A stretch of DNA of 47,810 nt from an uncultured Pelagibacteraceae bacterium. Lineage in GTDB: Bacteria > Pseudomonadota > Alphaproteobacteria > Pelagibacterales > Pelagibacteraceae. The DNA lies in the NCBI GenBank assembly GCA_902556905.1, contig CACDYK010000011.1, forward strand, positions 1 through 47,810, read 5' to 3'. This document shows, piece after piece, positions 36,273 through 45,944 of this stretch (position 1 is the stretch's first letter; every line of letters starts with the position of its first letter). The notes beneath the pieces were generated by a model. It did not search any database, was not told where the DNA came from, and saw only the letters and a program-made list of their open reading frames with translations. Position numbers and translations under genes: made by a program.

Positions 36273-37607
36273 ATGCTTTTATCAAAATCTTTTATTCCAA
36301 TTTTAAAGAACAATCCTTCAGAGGCAAAAATTAAATCTCATCAATTAATGTTGAGAGTAGGAATGATCAAACAAGCTTCTGCAGGTATTTATTCTTGGTT
36401 ACCTCTTGGATTTAAAGTGATGAAAAAAATCGAAGCTATTGTAAGACAAGAACAAGACAAAATTGGTGCACAAGAAATCTTAATGCCTACAATTCAATCA
36501 AGTGAAATTTGGAAAGAGAGTGGAAGGTACGATGATTATGGAGAGGAAATGCTCAGAATTAAAGATCGTCAAGATAGAGAAATGCTTTACGGACCAACTA
36601 ACGAAGAACAAGTAACTGAAATTTTTAGATCCTCATTTAAATCTTATAAATCATTACCTCAGCTTTTATATCACATACAATGGAAATTTAGAGATGAGAT
36701 AAGACCTCGATTTGGAATCATGAGAGGAAGGGAATTTTATATGAAAGATGCATATTCATTTGATGTTACAGATGAAGATGCATTTTATTCTTATAATAAA
36801 TTTTTCTTATCGTACTTAAGAACTTTCAAAAGATTATCATTAACAGCTATTCCAATGGCTGCTGACACAGGTCCTATTGGAGGGAATTTATCTCATGAGT
36901 TTATAATTTTGGCTGATACAGGTGAAAGTAAAATTTTTACTGACAAAAGAATTTTTGATTTAACTAGCGAAGGTACTAATTTGGAAAAATCATCCTTAGA
37001 ACAAATGCGTAAAAAATATGAGCAGTTTTATTCAGTAACAGATGAAAAATTTAATAAAGATGAATTCGAAAAAATGGTTTCAGAAGAAAATAGATTGATT
37101 ACAAAAGGTATTGAAGTAGGTCATATATTTTATTTTGGTGACAAATATTCAAAATCTATGGATGCTGCAGTTGATCTTCCAGGTGGAAAAAAGGATTTTG
37201 TTAAAATGGGCTCTTACGGTATTGGTGTATCGAGGTTAGTAGGGGCAATAATTGAGGCTAAATATGATGATAAAAACGAAATCATGAAATGGCCATTGTC
37301 TGTTGCTCCATATGACATTGCTTTAATACCTATGATAAATAAGAATGATACTACCGCTTTAGAAAAATCAAATAATATAAATTCTGAACTAATAAAAAAT
37401 AATATTGAAGCAATTATTGATGATACTGATGAAAACTATTCATCTAAAATAAAAAAGATGAATTTAATTGGAGCTCCGTATCAAATTATTATTGGAAAAA
37501 AATCTGAGGGTGATCTTCTTGAATTTAAAGAAACAGGTGGTGAAACTCAGAATTTAAGTTTAGATAAAATAATAGAAATTATAAAAAAACAAAAAGCTTC
37601 AAATTGA
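36273..37607 (+). CDS. proS: Prolyl-tRNA synthetase, short alphaproteobacterial form
   Basis: 444 aa class II synthetase. Motif 1 region MLRVGMIKQASAGIYSWLP, the GPTNEE proline pocket (107-112), motif 2 WKFRDEIRPRFGIMRGREF (137-155), motif 3 GSYGIGVSR (about 312-320) and a C-terminal anticodon-binding domain. It lacks the approximately 180-residue INS editing domain between motifs 2 and 3 that E. coli ProRS (about 570 aa) has, as is normal for alphaproteobacterial enzymes; editing of Ala-tRNA-Pro would need a separate deacylase. Confidence 0.96.
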   Translation: MLLSKSFIPILKNNPSEAKIKSHQLMLRVGMIKQASAGIYSWLPLGFKVMKKIEAIVRQEQDKIGAQEILMPTIQSSEIWKESGRYDDYGEEMLRIKDRQDREMLYGPTNEEQVTEIFRSSFKSYKSLPQLLYHIQWKFRDEIRPRFGIMRGREFYMKDAYSFDVTDEDAFYSYNKFFLSYLRTFKRLSLTAIPMAADTGPIGGNLSHEFIILADTGESKIFTDKRIFDLTSEGTNLEKSSLEQMRKKYEQFYSVTDEKFNKDEFEKMVSEENRLITKGIEVGHIFYFGDKYSKSMDAAVDLPGGKKDFVKMGSYGIGVSRLVGAIIEAKYDDKNEIMKWPLSVAPYDIALIPMINKNDTTALEKSNNINSELIKNNIEAIIDDTDENYSSKIKKMNLIGAPYQIIIGKKSEGDLLEFKETGGETQNLSLDKIIEIIKKQKASN

Positions 37608-38839
37608 TTTCTACGTTAGAAAAAGAAATTACTTTTAGATTTTTAAAAGCTAGAAAAAAAGATGGCTTTTTAAATGTTATATCAATTTTTTCCTTTATAG
37701 GTATTAGTCTTGGTGTTGCTGTTTTAATAATTGTTATGTCCGTTATGAATGGATTTAGAACAGAATTAATTAATAAGATAGTAGGCTTTAACCCTCATAT
37801 AACAGTAAAATCTTATGACAAAAATGGGATTGATCGAAATAAACTAGATAACAATAATTTAAAACTTATTACTAAAAATTTGATTTTTAGTAACTCTGGC
37901 GAAGCCATTATTTTAAAAAACAATACCTCAAAAGGAATAGTTTTAAGAGGATATCAAGCTAAAGAATTTTCTAATTTAACAATAATTAAAAATGATAAAT
38001 TCAAAGGTGATAATTCTAAATTAGATAAAGATTCTATATCTATAGGTAACGAACTAAGTTTTAGTTTAGGTCTTAAAATTAAAGATAAAATTACTATTAT
38101 GTCGCCTTCAGGAGTTGAAACTATTATTGGTAGTATGCCAAAACAAAAGACTTTTGAAATAACTTCAATTTTTAATAGTGGATTAGCAGATTTTGATAAC
38201 AATATAGCTCTTATTAATTTAGATACATTAGATGATTTTTTTGGCTTTGATCAAAAAGATAGAAACTTAGAAATATATTTAATTGATCCTAAAAATATAG
38301 ACCCACAAAAACAAATAATTCAAAAAATTTTTGATGAAGAATTTATTTATACATGGGCAGACATGAATAGTTCTTTGTTTTCAGCACTAAAGGTTGAAAG
38401 AAATGTGATGTTTATAATATTATCTTTAATAATTATTGTTGCTGCATTTAATATTATATCTGGATTGACAATTTTAGTTAAAAATAAAACAAGAGATATT
38501 GCTATTTTAAAATCAATTGGTGTTTTAAATAAATCAATTATTAAAATATTTTTTTTAATTGGTGTGATAATTGGAACATCAGCTACTATTTTTGGAATTT
38601 TTTTAGGAGTTACTTTTTCTTTATATATAGAGAATTTTAGGCAATTTTTAAGTTCAACTTTTAACGTTAGTTTATTTCCTGAAGAAATTTATTTTTTAAG
38701 TACTATGCCTTCAGAAATTAATCCTACGTCAATTTTGTTAATAGCATTCTGTTCAATATTAATAACAATTATTGTTTCTATATTTCCAGCATTTAAAGCT
38801 GCTAATTTAGATCCAATTAAAGCATTAAAATATGAATAA
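37604..38839 (+). CDS. lolC: Lipoprotein-releasing system permease, LolC/LolE family
   Basis: 411 aa. A membrane helix at about 25-47 follows the canonical N-terminal phrase E.EITFRFLKARKKDGFLNVISIFSFIGI, then a large periplasmic domain (about 48-265) and three C-terminal helices with KNKTRDIAILKSIG before the third. The start is TTG at 37604, overlapping the proS stop as TTGA; the product ISTLEKEI... fits the family N-terminus, so I accept this rare start. Only one permease gene is present, as usual in Alphaproteobacteria, so it presumably works as a homodimer with LolD to extract lipoproteins from the inner membrane. Confidence 0.92.
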   Translation: MISTLEKEITFRFLKARKKDGFLNVISIFSFIGISLGVAVLIIVMSVMNGFRTELINKIVGFNPHITVKSYDKNGIDRNKLDNNNLKLITKNLIFSNSGEAIILKNNTSKGIVLRGYQAKEFSNLTIIKNDKFKGDNSKLDKDSISIGNELSFSLGLKIKDKITIMSPSGVETIIGSMPKQKTFEITSIFNSGLADFDNNIALINLDTLDDFFGFDQKDRNLEIYLIDPKNIDPQKQIIQKIFDEEFIYTWADMNSSLFSALKVERNVMFIILSLIIIVAAFNIISGLTILVKNKTRDIAILKSIGVLNKSIIKIFFLIGVIIGTSATIFGIFLGVTFSLYIENFRQFLSSTFNVSLFPEEIYFLSTMPSEINPTSILLIAFCSILITIIVSIFPAFKAANLDPIKALKYE

Positions 38840-39506
38840 TTTTTTAAGATTAGAAAATATTTCTAAGCATTTTAACAATGAAAAGAAAATTAAAGTTTTA
38901 AAAGATCTATCATATGATTTTAATAAAGGAAAAACTTATGCATTAATGGGTCCTTCTGGGTCTGGAAAATCGACATTACTAAATTTGATATCTTTAATAG
39001 ACAGACCTACTTATGGATCTATTAAATTTAATGATGATAATATTAATTTCACTAATAACAAAAAAAATGATATCTTTAGAGCTAAAAATATTGGTATAGT
39101 TTATCAGCAAAATAATTTACTTCCTGATTTTACAGCATTAGAAAATATTTATTTAGCAAATTTATCTATAAATAATAAAGACCAAGCTGTAAAAAAAGCA
39201 AAAGTTTTATTAAGAAAAATAGGTTTATCAAATAGGTCAAATCATTTTCCTTCCCAACTATCTGGTGGTGAATGTCAACGTGTAGCTATAGCTAGAGCAA
39301 TTATTAATGATCCAGATATAATTCTTGCTGATGAACCTACTGGAAGTTTAGATTTAGATACTGCAAAAGAAATATTTCAACTTTTAAATAATCAAAAAAA
39401 ACCTAATAGACTTATTATATTTGCAACCCATAATAGATTTTTTGCCAATAAGGCAGATTGCCTTTTGGAGATGGCAAATGGTAGTGTAAAAACTATTAAT
39501 GCCTGA
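38832..39506 (+). CDS. lolD: Lipoprotein-releasing ABC transporter ATP-binding protein LolD
   Basis: 224 aa. Walker A GPSGSGKST (40-48), Q-loop VYQQNNLLPDFTALEN, signature LSGGECQRVAIARAI, Walker B IILADEPTGSLD and the switch His in ATHNR. The QQNNLLPDFTALEN phrase is typical of LolD. It overlaps lolC and dnaE by 8 bases each, coupling the three genes. Confidence 0.95.
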   Translation: MNNFLRLENISKHFNNEKKIKVLKDLSYDFNKGKTYALMGPSGSGKSTLLNLISLIDRPTYGSIKFNDDNINFTNNKKNDIFRAKNIGIVYQQNNLLPDFTALENIYLANLSINNKDQAVKKAKVLLRKIGLSNRSNHFPSQLSGGECQRVAIARAIINDPDIILADEPTGSLDLDTAKEIFQLLNNQKKPNRLIIFATHNRFFANKADCLLEMANGSVKTINA

Positions 39507-42500
39507 GTCTTCTAACCAAAGTTTTAACCATCTAAAAATACATTCTCAATACTCTATTTGCGAAGGTGCTATAAAAATAGATGATTTACAAGATTTTTCA
39601 AAATCAAATAAAATAAGATCATTAGCTCTATGTGATACCTCTAATTTATGTGGAGCATTAGAATTTGCTGAAAAAATTTCTAAAGTTGGGACACAACCAA
39701 TTATTGGTACTCAAATAAATTTTAAATATGGTGATTGTATTGGTTTATTACCTCTGTTTGCTCTTAATGAGGAAGGCTATAAAAGAGTTATCAAGTTATC
39801 ATCAACTTCATTCCTTGAAAACAATAAATTATCAGATCCACACATAGATTTTAATGAATTATTAGATGACAATACTGGTGTTGCTGTTTTTTCAGGAACT
39901 ATTTTTGGATTATTTGGTGAACTATTTAATAAAGGAAAATTTAGTGAAATTTCAGAATTATATAAAAAAATAAAATTAAACTTTGGTGATCGATTTTATA
40001 TTGAAATACAAAGACATAATGATCAGAATGAATTAGGTTTTGAAAAATTTAATTTAAATAAATCATTAGAATTAGAAATCCCAATAATTGCAACAAATGA
40101 AGTTTTTTATCTTGATAAAGATATGCATGAAGCACATGATGCATTGATATGTATCGGGAATAAAACTTATGTTAATGAAAAATCAAGAATAAGATTAAGT
40201 GATCAACACTATTATAAAAATAATTCGGAAATGACAGAATTATTTGCAGATTTACCGGAAGCTTTAGAAAATAATTACAATTTTCCTTTAAGATGTAATT
40301 TTAGGCCACTATTTTCAAACCCAGTTTTACCAAATATAAGTTCTGAAAAGGGGGGAAACGCTGATGACGTTTTAACAAAAGATTCTTTGCATGGTTTAAA
40401 AATTAAATTTAATAAAGTTTTTGGTATTAAGACAGATGATCTTGAAAATAATAAAACATACCTAGACTACAAGGATAGATTGGATCATGAGTTATCAATA
40501 ATAATACAAATGAAATATTCTAGTTATTTTCTTATTGTCTCTGATTATATTAAATGGGCAAAAAATAATGATATACCTGTTGGCCCTGGTAGAGGCTCTG
40601 GTGCTGGATCACTTGTTGCTTGGTGTCTTTCAATTACTGATGTTGACCCAATCAAATTTAATTTAATTTTTGAAAGATTTTTAAATCCTGACCGTATTTC
40701 AATGCCAGACTTTGATATAGATTTTTGTGAGGATAAGAGAGATCTTGTTTTTGAATATTTGACAAAAAAATATCAAGATAGTGTCGCTCATATTATTACC
40801 TTTGGAAAATTAAAAGCAAGAATGGTAATAAGAGACGTAGGAAGAGTATTAGGTTTACCTTATGGTTTTGTTGATAGTATTTCAAAAATGATACCATTTG
40901 ATCCTTCTAGACCACAAAGTTTATCTCAATGTATAGCAGGTGAGCCAAGATTACAAAAACTTGTAAATGAAGATTCTAGAGTAAAAAAATTAACTGAACT
41001 TTCTTTAAAACTTGAAGGTTTAAATCGTAACGTTGCAACACATGCTGCTGGTGTTGTTATAGCCGATAAAAAACTTACTGAAATTGTTCCACTTTATAAA
41101 GATGTTTCAGCAAATTTGTTATTACCATCTACTCAGTTTGACATGTATTCAGCAGAAAATGCAGGTCTTGTAAAATTTGATTTCTTAGGATTAAAAACAT
41201 TAACTGTAATCAATAATACTCAAAAATTAGTCAAAAAAATTGATAAAGATTTTGACATAGAAAATATTTGTTATGAAGATCAAAAAGTGTTTGATGTATT
41301 ATCAAGTGGTAACACGGTTGGATTATTCCAGGTTGAGAGTGCTGGAATGAGAGAAGCACTGGTTCAAATGAAACCTAATCATATTGAGGATATTATTGCT
41401 TTAGTTGCTCTTTATAGACCAGGACCAATGAGCAATATTCCAACCTATAACGATTGTAAACATGGAAGACAAACTCCAGATTATCTTCACCCTTTATTAG
41501 AAGATATTTTAAAACCTACGTATGGCGTAATCATTTACCAAGAACAAGTAATGCAAATAGCTCAGAAATTATCTGGTTTTACAGCTGGACAAGCTGATCT
41601 TCTTAGAAGAGCAATGGGAAAAAAGAAAAGAGCAGAGTTAGAAAAACAAAAACAAGGTTTTATTGCTGGAGCATTAAAAAATGGAATAGCGAAAGATGTT
41701 GCTGCAGGAATATTTTTAAAAATTGAACCTTTTGCTGAATATGGTTTTAATAAAAGTCATGCAGCAGCTTATGCGATAATTTCTTATCAAACTGCTTTCC
41801 TAAAAACTTATTATCCTAAAGAATTTATTGCAGCATCAATGACTATGGATATTTCAAATCAAAATAAGTTAAGTGAATTTTATGAGGAATTAAAAAGGTT
41901 AAATATTGAAATTAAAAGACCAGATATTAATGAGTGTTTTGCTGATTTTAGAACAATAGATAATAAATTTTATTATGCTTTAGGAGGTATAAAAGCTGTA
42001 GGATATGAAGCTATCTCAAATGTTGTAAAGGAAAGATCTCAAAATGGAAAATTTCAATCTATAAATGATTTTTTAAATAGAGTTAACCCAAAGGATATGA
42101 ACAAACTTCAATTAGAAGGCTTGGTTAAAGCTGGAGCTTTTGATAATTTAAACAAAAATAGACAATCACTTTTCGACTCAATACCCAACTTTATTCTAAA
42201 AACTAAAAATATATTCGAAAATAAGTCAGCAAATCAAATAGATTTATTTTCTGAAGAAGAAAATTCTCAAAATAATATTATTAATGAAATAGAAGATTGG
42301 AAATTTGAAGAACGTTTATCTAAAGAATTTGAAGCAGTTGGATTTTTTATATCAGATCATCCATTAAACCAATTTACTGAAATTTTTGATGATTATAAAA
42401 TTATTGATTACATAAATTTTAATACTAGTGATGAAATAAAAGATGCAAATATTGCAGCCACTTTGCTAAAAGTTCAAGAAAGAAAAACAGCAAAAGGGAA

Positions 42501-42915
42501 TTCTTATGCTGTATTAAAGTTAACTGATTTAAGTAGTGTTTTTGAAATATTTATTTTCTCTGATATTTTAGAATTAAACCGTGAAATTTTAAAAGAAGGC
42601 AGTTCTTTATTATTAACTCTAGTTAAAAGCATATCAAATGATGAAAATAGATTTAAAAGAATTAATGTTCAAAAAATAGGATCTTTGACCGATCTATTTA
42701 ACAGCCCAATTAATAAAGTGTATTTTGATGTTAATTCTCACGAAAATCTAGATTCAATCTCAAAAACTTTAGTTGAAGAAGGCAAAACCGAGGTTAATTT
42801 TAACATGGTATTTGATGATAAAACCTTAAAATTTAAACTTAAAAATACAAGGAATATTGATCGAAAATCACTTAATCTTTTGAGAAAAAGAGAAATTTCA
42901 AGCACTATAAGCTAA
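39499..42915 (+). CDS. dnaE: DNA polymerase III alpha subunit
   Basis: 1138 aa, slightly short for DnaE1 (about 1160). N-terminal PHP domain begins HLKIHSQYSICEGAIKI, which resembles the inactive E. coli type more than the metal-binding type. The polymerase core has PVGPGRGSGAGSLVAWCL, the catalytic aspartates Asp404 and Asp406 (MPDFDIDFCED) and Asp561 (KFDFLGL), and SGFTAGQADLLRRAMGKK. The tail has the helix-hairpin-helix region and an OB fold (about 985-1065). It is the replicative polymerase. The gene ends the overlapping series and is followed by a spacer with the rpsB promoter. Confidence 0.97.
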   Translation: MPESSNQSFNHLKIHSQYSICEGAIKIDDLQDFSKSNKIRSLALCDTSNLCGALEFAEKISKVGTQPIIGTQINFKYGDCIGLLPLFALNEEGYKRVIKLSSTSFLENNKLSDPHIDFNELLDDNTGVAVFSGTIFGLFGELFNKGKFSEISELYKKIKLNFGDRFYIEIQRHNDQNELGFEKFNLNKSLELEIPIIATNEVFYLDKDMHEAHDALICIGNKTYVNEKSRIRLSDQHYYKNNSEMTELFADLPEALENNYNFPLRCNFRPLFSNPVLPNISSEKGGNADDVLTKDSLHGLKIKFNKVFGIKTDDLENNKTYLDYKDRLDHELSIIIQMKYSSYFLIVSDYIKWAKNNDIPVGPGRGSGAGSLVAWCLSITDVDPIKFNLIFERFLNPDRISMPDFDIDFCEDKRDLVFEYLTKKYQDSVAHIITFGKLKARMVIRDVGRVLGLPYGFVDSISKMIPFDPSRPQSLSQCIAGEPRLQKLVNEDSRVKKLTELSLKLEGLNRNVATHAAGVVIADKKLTEIVPLYKDVSANLLLPSTQFDMYSAENAGLVKFDFLGLKTLTVINNTQKLVKKIDKDFDIENICYEDQKVFDVLSSGNTVGLFQVESAGMREALVQMKPNHIEDIIALVALYRPGPMSNIPTYNDCKHGRQTPDYLHPLLEDILKPTYGVIIYQEQVMQIAQKLSGFTAGQADLLRRAMGKKKRAELEKQKQGFIAGALKNGIAKDVAAGIFLKIEPFAEYGFNKSHAAAYAIISYQTAFLKTYYPKEFIAASMTMDISNQNKLSEFYEELKRLNIEIKRPDINECFADFRTIDNKFYYALGGIKAVGYEAISNVVKERSQNGKFQSINDFLNRVNPKDMNKLQLEGLVKAGAFDNLNKNRQSLFDSIPNFILKTKNIFENKSANQIDLFSEEENSQNNIINEIEDWKFEERLSKEFEAVGFFISDHPLNQFTEIFDDYKIIDYINFNTSDEIKDANIAATLLKVQERKTAKGNSYAVLKLTDLSSVFEIFIFSDILELNREILKEGSSLLLTLVKSISNDENRFKRINVQKIGSLTDLFNSPINKVYFDVNSHENLDSISKTLVEEGKTEVNFNMVFDDKTLKFKLKNTRNIDRKSLNLLRKREISSTIS

Positions 42916-42922
42916 ATAAAAC

Positions 42923-42951
42923 TTGTTAATTTTAAGAATTATTAGTAAATA
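42923..42951 (+). promoter_or_regulatory. Candidate promoter of the rpsB operon
   Basis: TTGTTA (42923-42928), 17 bases, TAAATA (42946-42951). A start near 42958 would give an 87-base leader that contains the relatively GC-rich conserved-looking element at 42971-43038. Confidence 0.45.
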
Positions 42952-42970
42952 GAGCCTAAATTAAATTAAC

Positions 42971-43044
42971 ACGCACACAGTTGTTGGTTTTATACCTCCG
43001 GTCCTTAATTGGAAATTACTGTGGTGGCTTAACCGGGAATAAAT
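42971..43044 (+). promoter_or_regulatory. Structured rpsB (S2) leader RNA, candidate autoregulatory element
   Basis: This stretch before rpsB is clearly richer in GC than other spacers. CACAG (42976-42980) can pair with CTGTG (43019-43023), and CCGGT (42998-43002) with ACCGG (43032-43036); the order of the arms makes this a possible pseudoknot. The second pairing covers the GG of the SD-like GGGA (43035-43038), 6 bases before the ATG, and so could hide the ribosome-binding site. Comparative work on Candidatus Pelagibacter ubique has described a candidate cis-regulatory RNA in front of the S2 gene, and this is probably the same element. Binding of S2 as a feedback signal is an inference. Confidence 0.7.
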
Positions 43045-43863
43045 ATGAAAATACCTAACATAACAATACAACAATTATTAGAAGCAGGCGTTCATCTTGG
43101 TCACAAAACCTTAAGATGGAATCCAAAAATGAAAAAATACATTTTTGGAAAAAGAGACTCAATCCATATAATGGATTTAACTCAAACTTTAGAACTAACT
43201 AAAGTTGCATTAGAAAAAATTTATTCAACTGTTGCAAATAATGGAAAAATCTTATTTGTCTCAACTAAAAAACAAGCTTCAGAAGCTATTGCTGAAGTAG
43301 CAAAAGAAACGGATCAGTACTTTGTAAATTATAGATGGCTTGGAGGAATGCTTACTAACTGGGGAACTATATCTGGCTCAATTAAAAAAATGAAAAAATA
43401 TGAATCAGATTTAGTTGCTGAAAATCGAGGATTTACGAAAAAAGAATTACTAAAAATGAGTGTTAAAAAAGATAAACTTGAAAGATCATTAGGAGGAATA
43501 GCTGAAATGAAAAAAACTCCTGATTTAGTTTTTATAATTGATACAAATTATGAATCATTAGCTATTGCAGAGTCTGTAAAATTAGGAATACCTATAATTG
43601 CTATTCTTGATAGTAACTCTAATCCAGATAACATTGATTACCCAATACCTGGTAATGATGATGCTCGTAGATCTATAGATCTTTATTGTAATTTAATAAG
43701 GGAGACTATTAATAATGCGAAGAGTTCAATTCCAGCTCCAGAACCTAAAAAAGAAGCTAATCAGGAAACTAAAGATACAACTCAAGGTAAAACGGTTCAA
43801 GAAATTGACAGAGAAAAGCTAGAACAAAAATTTTCTAAAAATAAAAAGGAGACTTTAAATTAA
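43045..43863 (+). CDS. rpsB: 30S ribosomal protein S2
   Basis: 272 aa. Signatures [21 protein letters not shown] (about 9-29), [14 protein letters not shown] (about 93-106) and [51 protein letters not shown] C-terminal region are all present. The last 40 residues are a charged Lys/Glu/Gln extension beyond the core. It is preceded by the structured leader. Inside its end an AAGGAGA (43846-43852) serves as SD for tsf. Confidence 0.97.
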   Translation: MKIPNITIQQLLEAGVHLGHKTLRWNPKMKKYIFGKRDSIHIMDLTQTLELTKVALEKIYSTVANNGKILFVSTKKQASEAIAEVAKETDQYFVNYRWLGGMLTNWGTISGSIKKMKKYESDLVAENRGFTKKELLKMSVKKDKLERSLGGIAEMKKTPDLVFIIDTNYESLAIAESVKLGIPIIAILDSNSNPDNIDYPIPGNDDARRSIDLYCNLIRETINNAKSSIPAPEPKKEANQETKDTTQGKTVQEIDREKLEQKFSKNKKETLN

Positions 43864-43864
43864 T

Positions 43865-44716
43865 ATGAGTGATATTGAAAATGTTAAAAAGTTAAGAGAA
43901 GCAACAGGTGCAGGGTTTAAAGATTGTAATCTTGCAATAAAAGAGTCGGGTGGAGACATTGATAAAGCTATTGAGATTTTGCGTATAAAAGGAATTTCAA
44001 AAGCATCAAAAAAAATGTCTAGAGACGCTAAAGAAGGTGTTGTTGCTGTAAGTGGCAATGAAATCAAAACTTCAGTTATAGAAGTTAATTGTGAAACTGA
44101 CTTCGTTGCAAAAAATGAAGATTTTACAAATTTTGTAAAAGAACTTAGTGATCTAAATAATGAAAAAAATTCAAATTTAGATGATCTTAAAAGCTCTAAA
44201 ATGAAAAATGGTGAAACTGTTGAAAGTAATGTGGTATCTTTGATCGCAAAAATAGGTGAAAAAATCACAATTGGTAAAGCAAAAACTATTGAAAATAATG
44301 GTACTGTAAATAATCATTATTTACATACAGTTGTAAAAGATAATATTTCAAAACTAGCTGTTATTGTTTCCTTAGAGACAAAAGATGATTCTGATATTGT
44401 TAAAAATTTTGGAAAGCAATTATCTATGCATATAGCTGCCTCAAACCCCCTGGCACTCTCACCAGATTTAATAGATCAATCAGTTATTGATAAAGAGCAA
44501 GAGCTAGTAACCGAGGAGTTGAAAAATTCAGGTAAACCTGACGATATTGCAAAAAAAATCAGCTTAGGTAAGATGAATAAATTTAAAGAAGAAAACTCCC
44601 TTTTATCCCAAGCTTGGGTTATGGAGCCTAAAAAGAAAGTAGAAGATATAGTTAAAGAACTTTCAATTGCAGATTTAAAGATAAAAGAGTTTTATAGAAT
44701 AAAAATCGGAGAGTAA
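43865..44716 (+). CDS. tsf: Elongation factor Ts
   Basis: 283 aa. N-terminal UBA-like domain with [27 protein letters not shown] (about 11-37), the conserved [13 protein letters not shown] (about 76-88) that contacts EF-Tu, and the dimerisation core. It recycles EF-Tu-GDP. Two bases of spacer follow rpsB. The frr ATG follows its stop immediately, where most bacteria have pyrH. Confidence 0.97.
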   Translation: MSDIENVKKLREATGAGFKDCNLAIKESGGDIDKAIEILRIKGISKASKKMSRDAKEGVVAVSGNEIKTSVIEVNCETDFVAKNEDFTNFVKELSDLNNEKNSNLDDLKSSKMKNGETVESNVVSLIAKIGEKITIGKAKTIENNGTVNNHYLHTVVKDNISKLAVIVSLETKDDSDIVKNFGKQLSMHIAASNPLALSPDLIDQSVIDKEQELVTEELKNSGKPDDIAKKISLGKMNKFKEENSLLSQAWVMEPKKKVEDIVKELSIADLKIKEFYRIKIGE

Positions 44717-45268
44717 ATGTTCGACGAAAAGTCATACAATATCAAAATGGATAAAGCCATAGATGTATTCTTAAAAGAGCTTTCTTCACTTAGAACAGGA
44801 AGAGCTAATGCTGCAATGCTTGATTTGGTTAAAGTTGAAGTTTATGGTCAACAAATGCCTATTAATCAAGTGGGTAGCATAACAACACCCGAACCAAGAA
44901 TGATTAATATTCAAGTATGGGATGTAAATAATGTACCATTAGTTGATGCGGCAATTAAAAAATCAGATTTAGGTTTAAATCCACAAATTGATGGACAATT
45001 AATTAGACTTCCAATTCCAGAGCTAAATGAAGAACGAAGATCAGAATTAAAGAAATTAATAAAATCAATTGGTGAAAAATGCAAAATCTCTATTCGAAAT
45101 ATAAGAAGAGAAGCAAATGAAGAATTAAAAAAACTTTTAAAATCAAAAGAAATTGGTGAAGATGAAGAAAAATCATCTGAAAAAAATGTCCAAACAATCA
45201 CAGATGATCATATCAAAATTGTTGACGAAAAGGTTTCTTTAAAAGAAAAAGAAATAATGACCATATAA
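44717..45268 (+). CDS. frr: Ribosome recycling factor
   Basis: 183 aa, the normal size. Core segment LRTGRANAAMLDLVKVEVYGQQMPINQVGSI (about 26-56) and the C-terminal helix IRRE(A)NEELKKLLKSKEI are typical. It dismantles the ribosome after termination together with EF-G. It starts directly at the tsf stop (TAAATG) and precedes uppS by 1 base. Confidence 0.96.
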   Translation: MFDEKSYNIKMDKAIDVFLKELSSLRTGRANAAMLDLVKVEVYGQQMPINQVGSITTPEPRMINIQVWDVNNVPLVDAAIKKSDLGLNPQIDGQLIRLPIPELNEERRSELKKLIKSIGEKCKISIRNIRREANEELKKLLKSKEIGEDEEKSSEKNVQTITDDHIKIVDEKVSLKEKEIMTI

Positions 45269-45269
45269 G

Positions 45270-45944
45270 ATGAACCCGCTTAATCATGTAGCCATTATAA
45301 TGGATGGTAATGGAAGGTGGGGATTAAAACACAAAAACTCTCGAAATAAAGGTCATAAAGCTGGCCTTCATACATTAGAAAAGATAATTAAAGAAAGCAT
45401 AAAACAAAAAATCAGATATCTTACATTATATGCATTTTCTACTGAAAATTGGAGGCGACCAAAAAAGGAAATAAATTATTTATTCAAATTACTAGAAAAC
45501 TTTTTATTAAATAAAATTAATGAACTTCACGGGCAAAACATCAAACTTAAAATAATTGGAGTTAAAAACTTTTCAAATAAACTGAACAAACTTCTAAAAT
45601 CTTCAGAAAAAAAAACTTTAAAAAATACAAAACTTCAAATTAATCTTGCATTAAATTATGGTTCAAAATTTGAAATTTTAAATGCATTTAATATGATTAA
45701 TAAAAATAATGATAAGATAAATGAAAAAAATTTAAGAAAACATCTTCAAACAAAGAACATTCCAGATCCTGAAATACTTATTAGAACTGGTAATACTAAA
45801 AGATTGAGTAATTTTCTATTATGGCAATTAGCTTATACTGAAATTTTTTTTGAAAAAAAATTATGGCCAGAATTTAATGAAAAAAATTATATCAATATAA
45901 TCAAAAAATATAAAACAATTAAAAGAAATTTTGGTAAAATTTAA
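45270..45944 (+). CDS. uppS: Isoprenyl transferase / undecaprenyl diphosphate synthase
   Basis: 224 aa. The cis-prenyltransferase P-loop HVAIIMDGNGRWG has catalytic Asp12; further motifs are YLTLYAFSTENWRRP (about 51-65) and, near the C-terminus, PDPEILIRTGNTKRLSNFLLWQLAYTEIFF, which binds diphosphate. It makes the C55 carrier for peptidoglycan. RSGG of the usual IRTSGE motif is varied to IRTGNT here, a small deviation. Its stop overlaps cdsA by one base (TAATG). Confidence 0.95.
   Translation: MNPLNHVAIIMDGNGRWGLKHKNSRNKGHKAGLHTLEKIIKESIKQKIRYLTLYAFSTENWRRPKKEINYLFKLLENFLLNKINELHGQNIKLKIIGVKNFSNKLNKLLKSSEKKTLKNTKLQINLALNYGSKFEILNAFNMINKNNDKINEKNLRKHLQTKNIPDPEILIRTGNTKRLSNFLLWQLAYTEIFFEKKLWPEFNEKNYINIIKKYKTIKRNFGKI

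Noticed and set aside
43855..44268. A 137-residue open frame on the minus strand inside tsf
   Set aside because: It is the antisense of a clearly real EF-Ts gene; the Ser/Leu/Phe-rich composition is what antisense of Lys/Glu/Asp-rich sequence yields.
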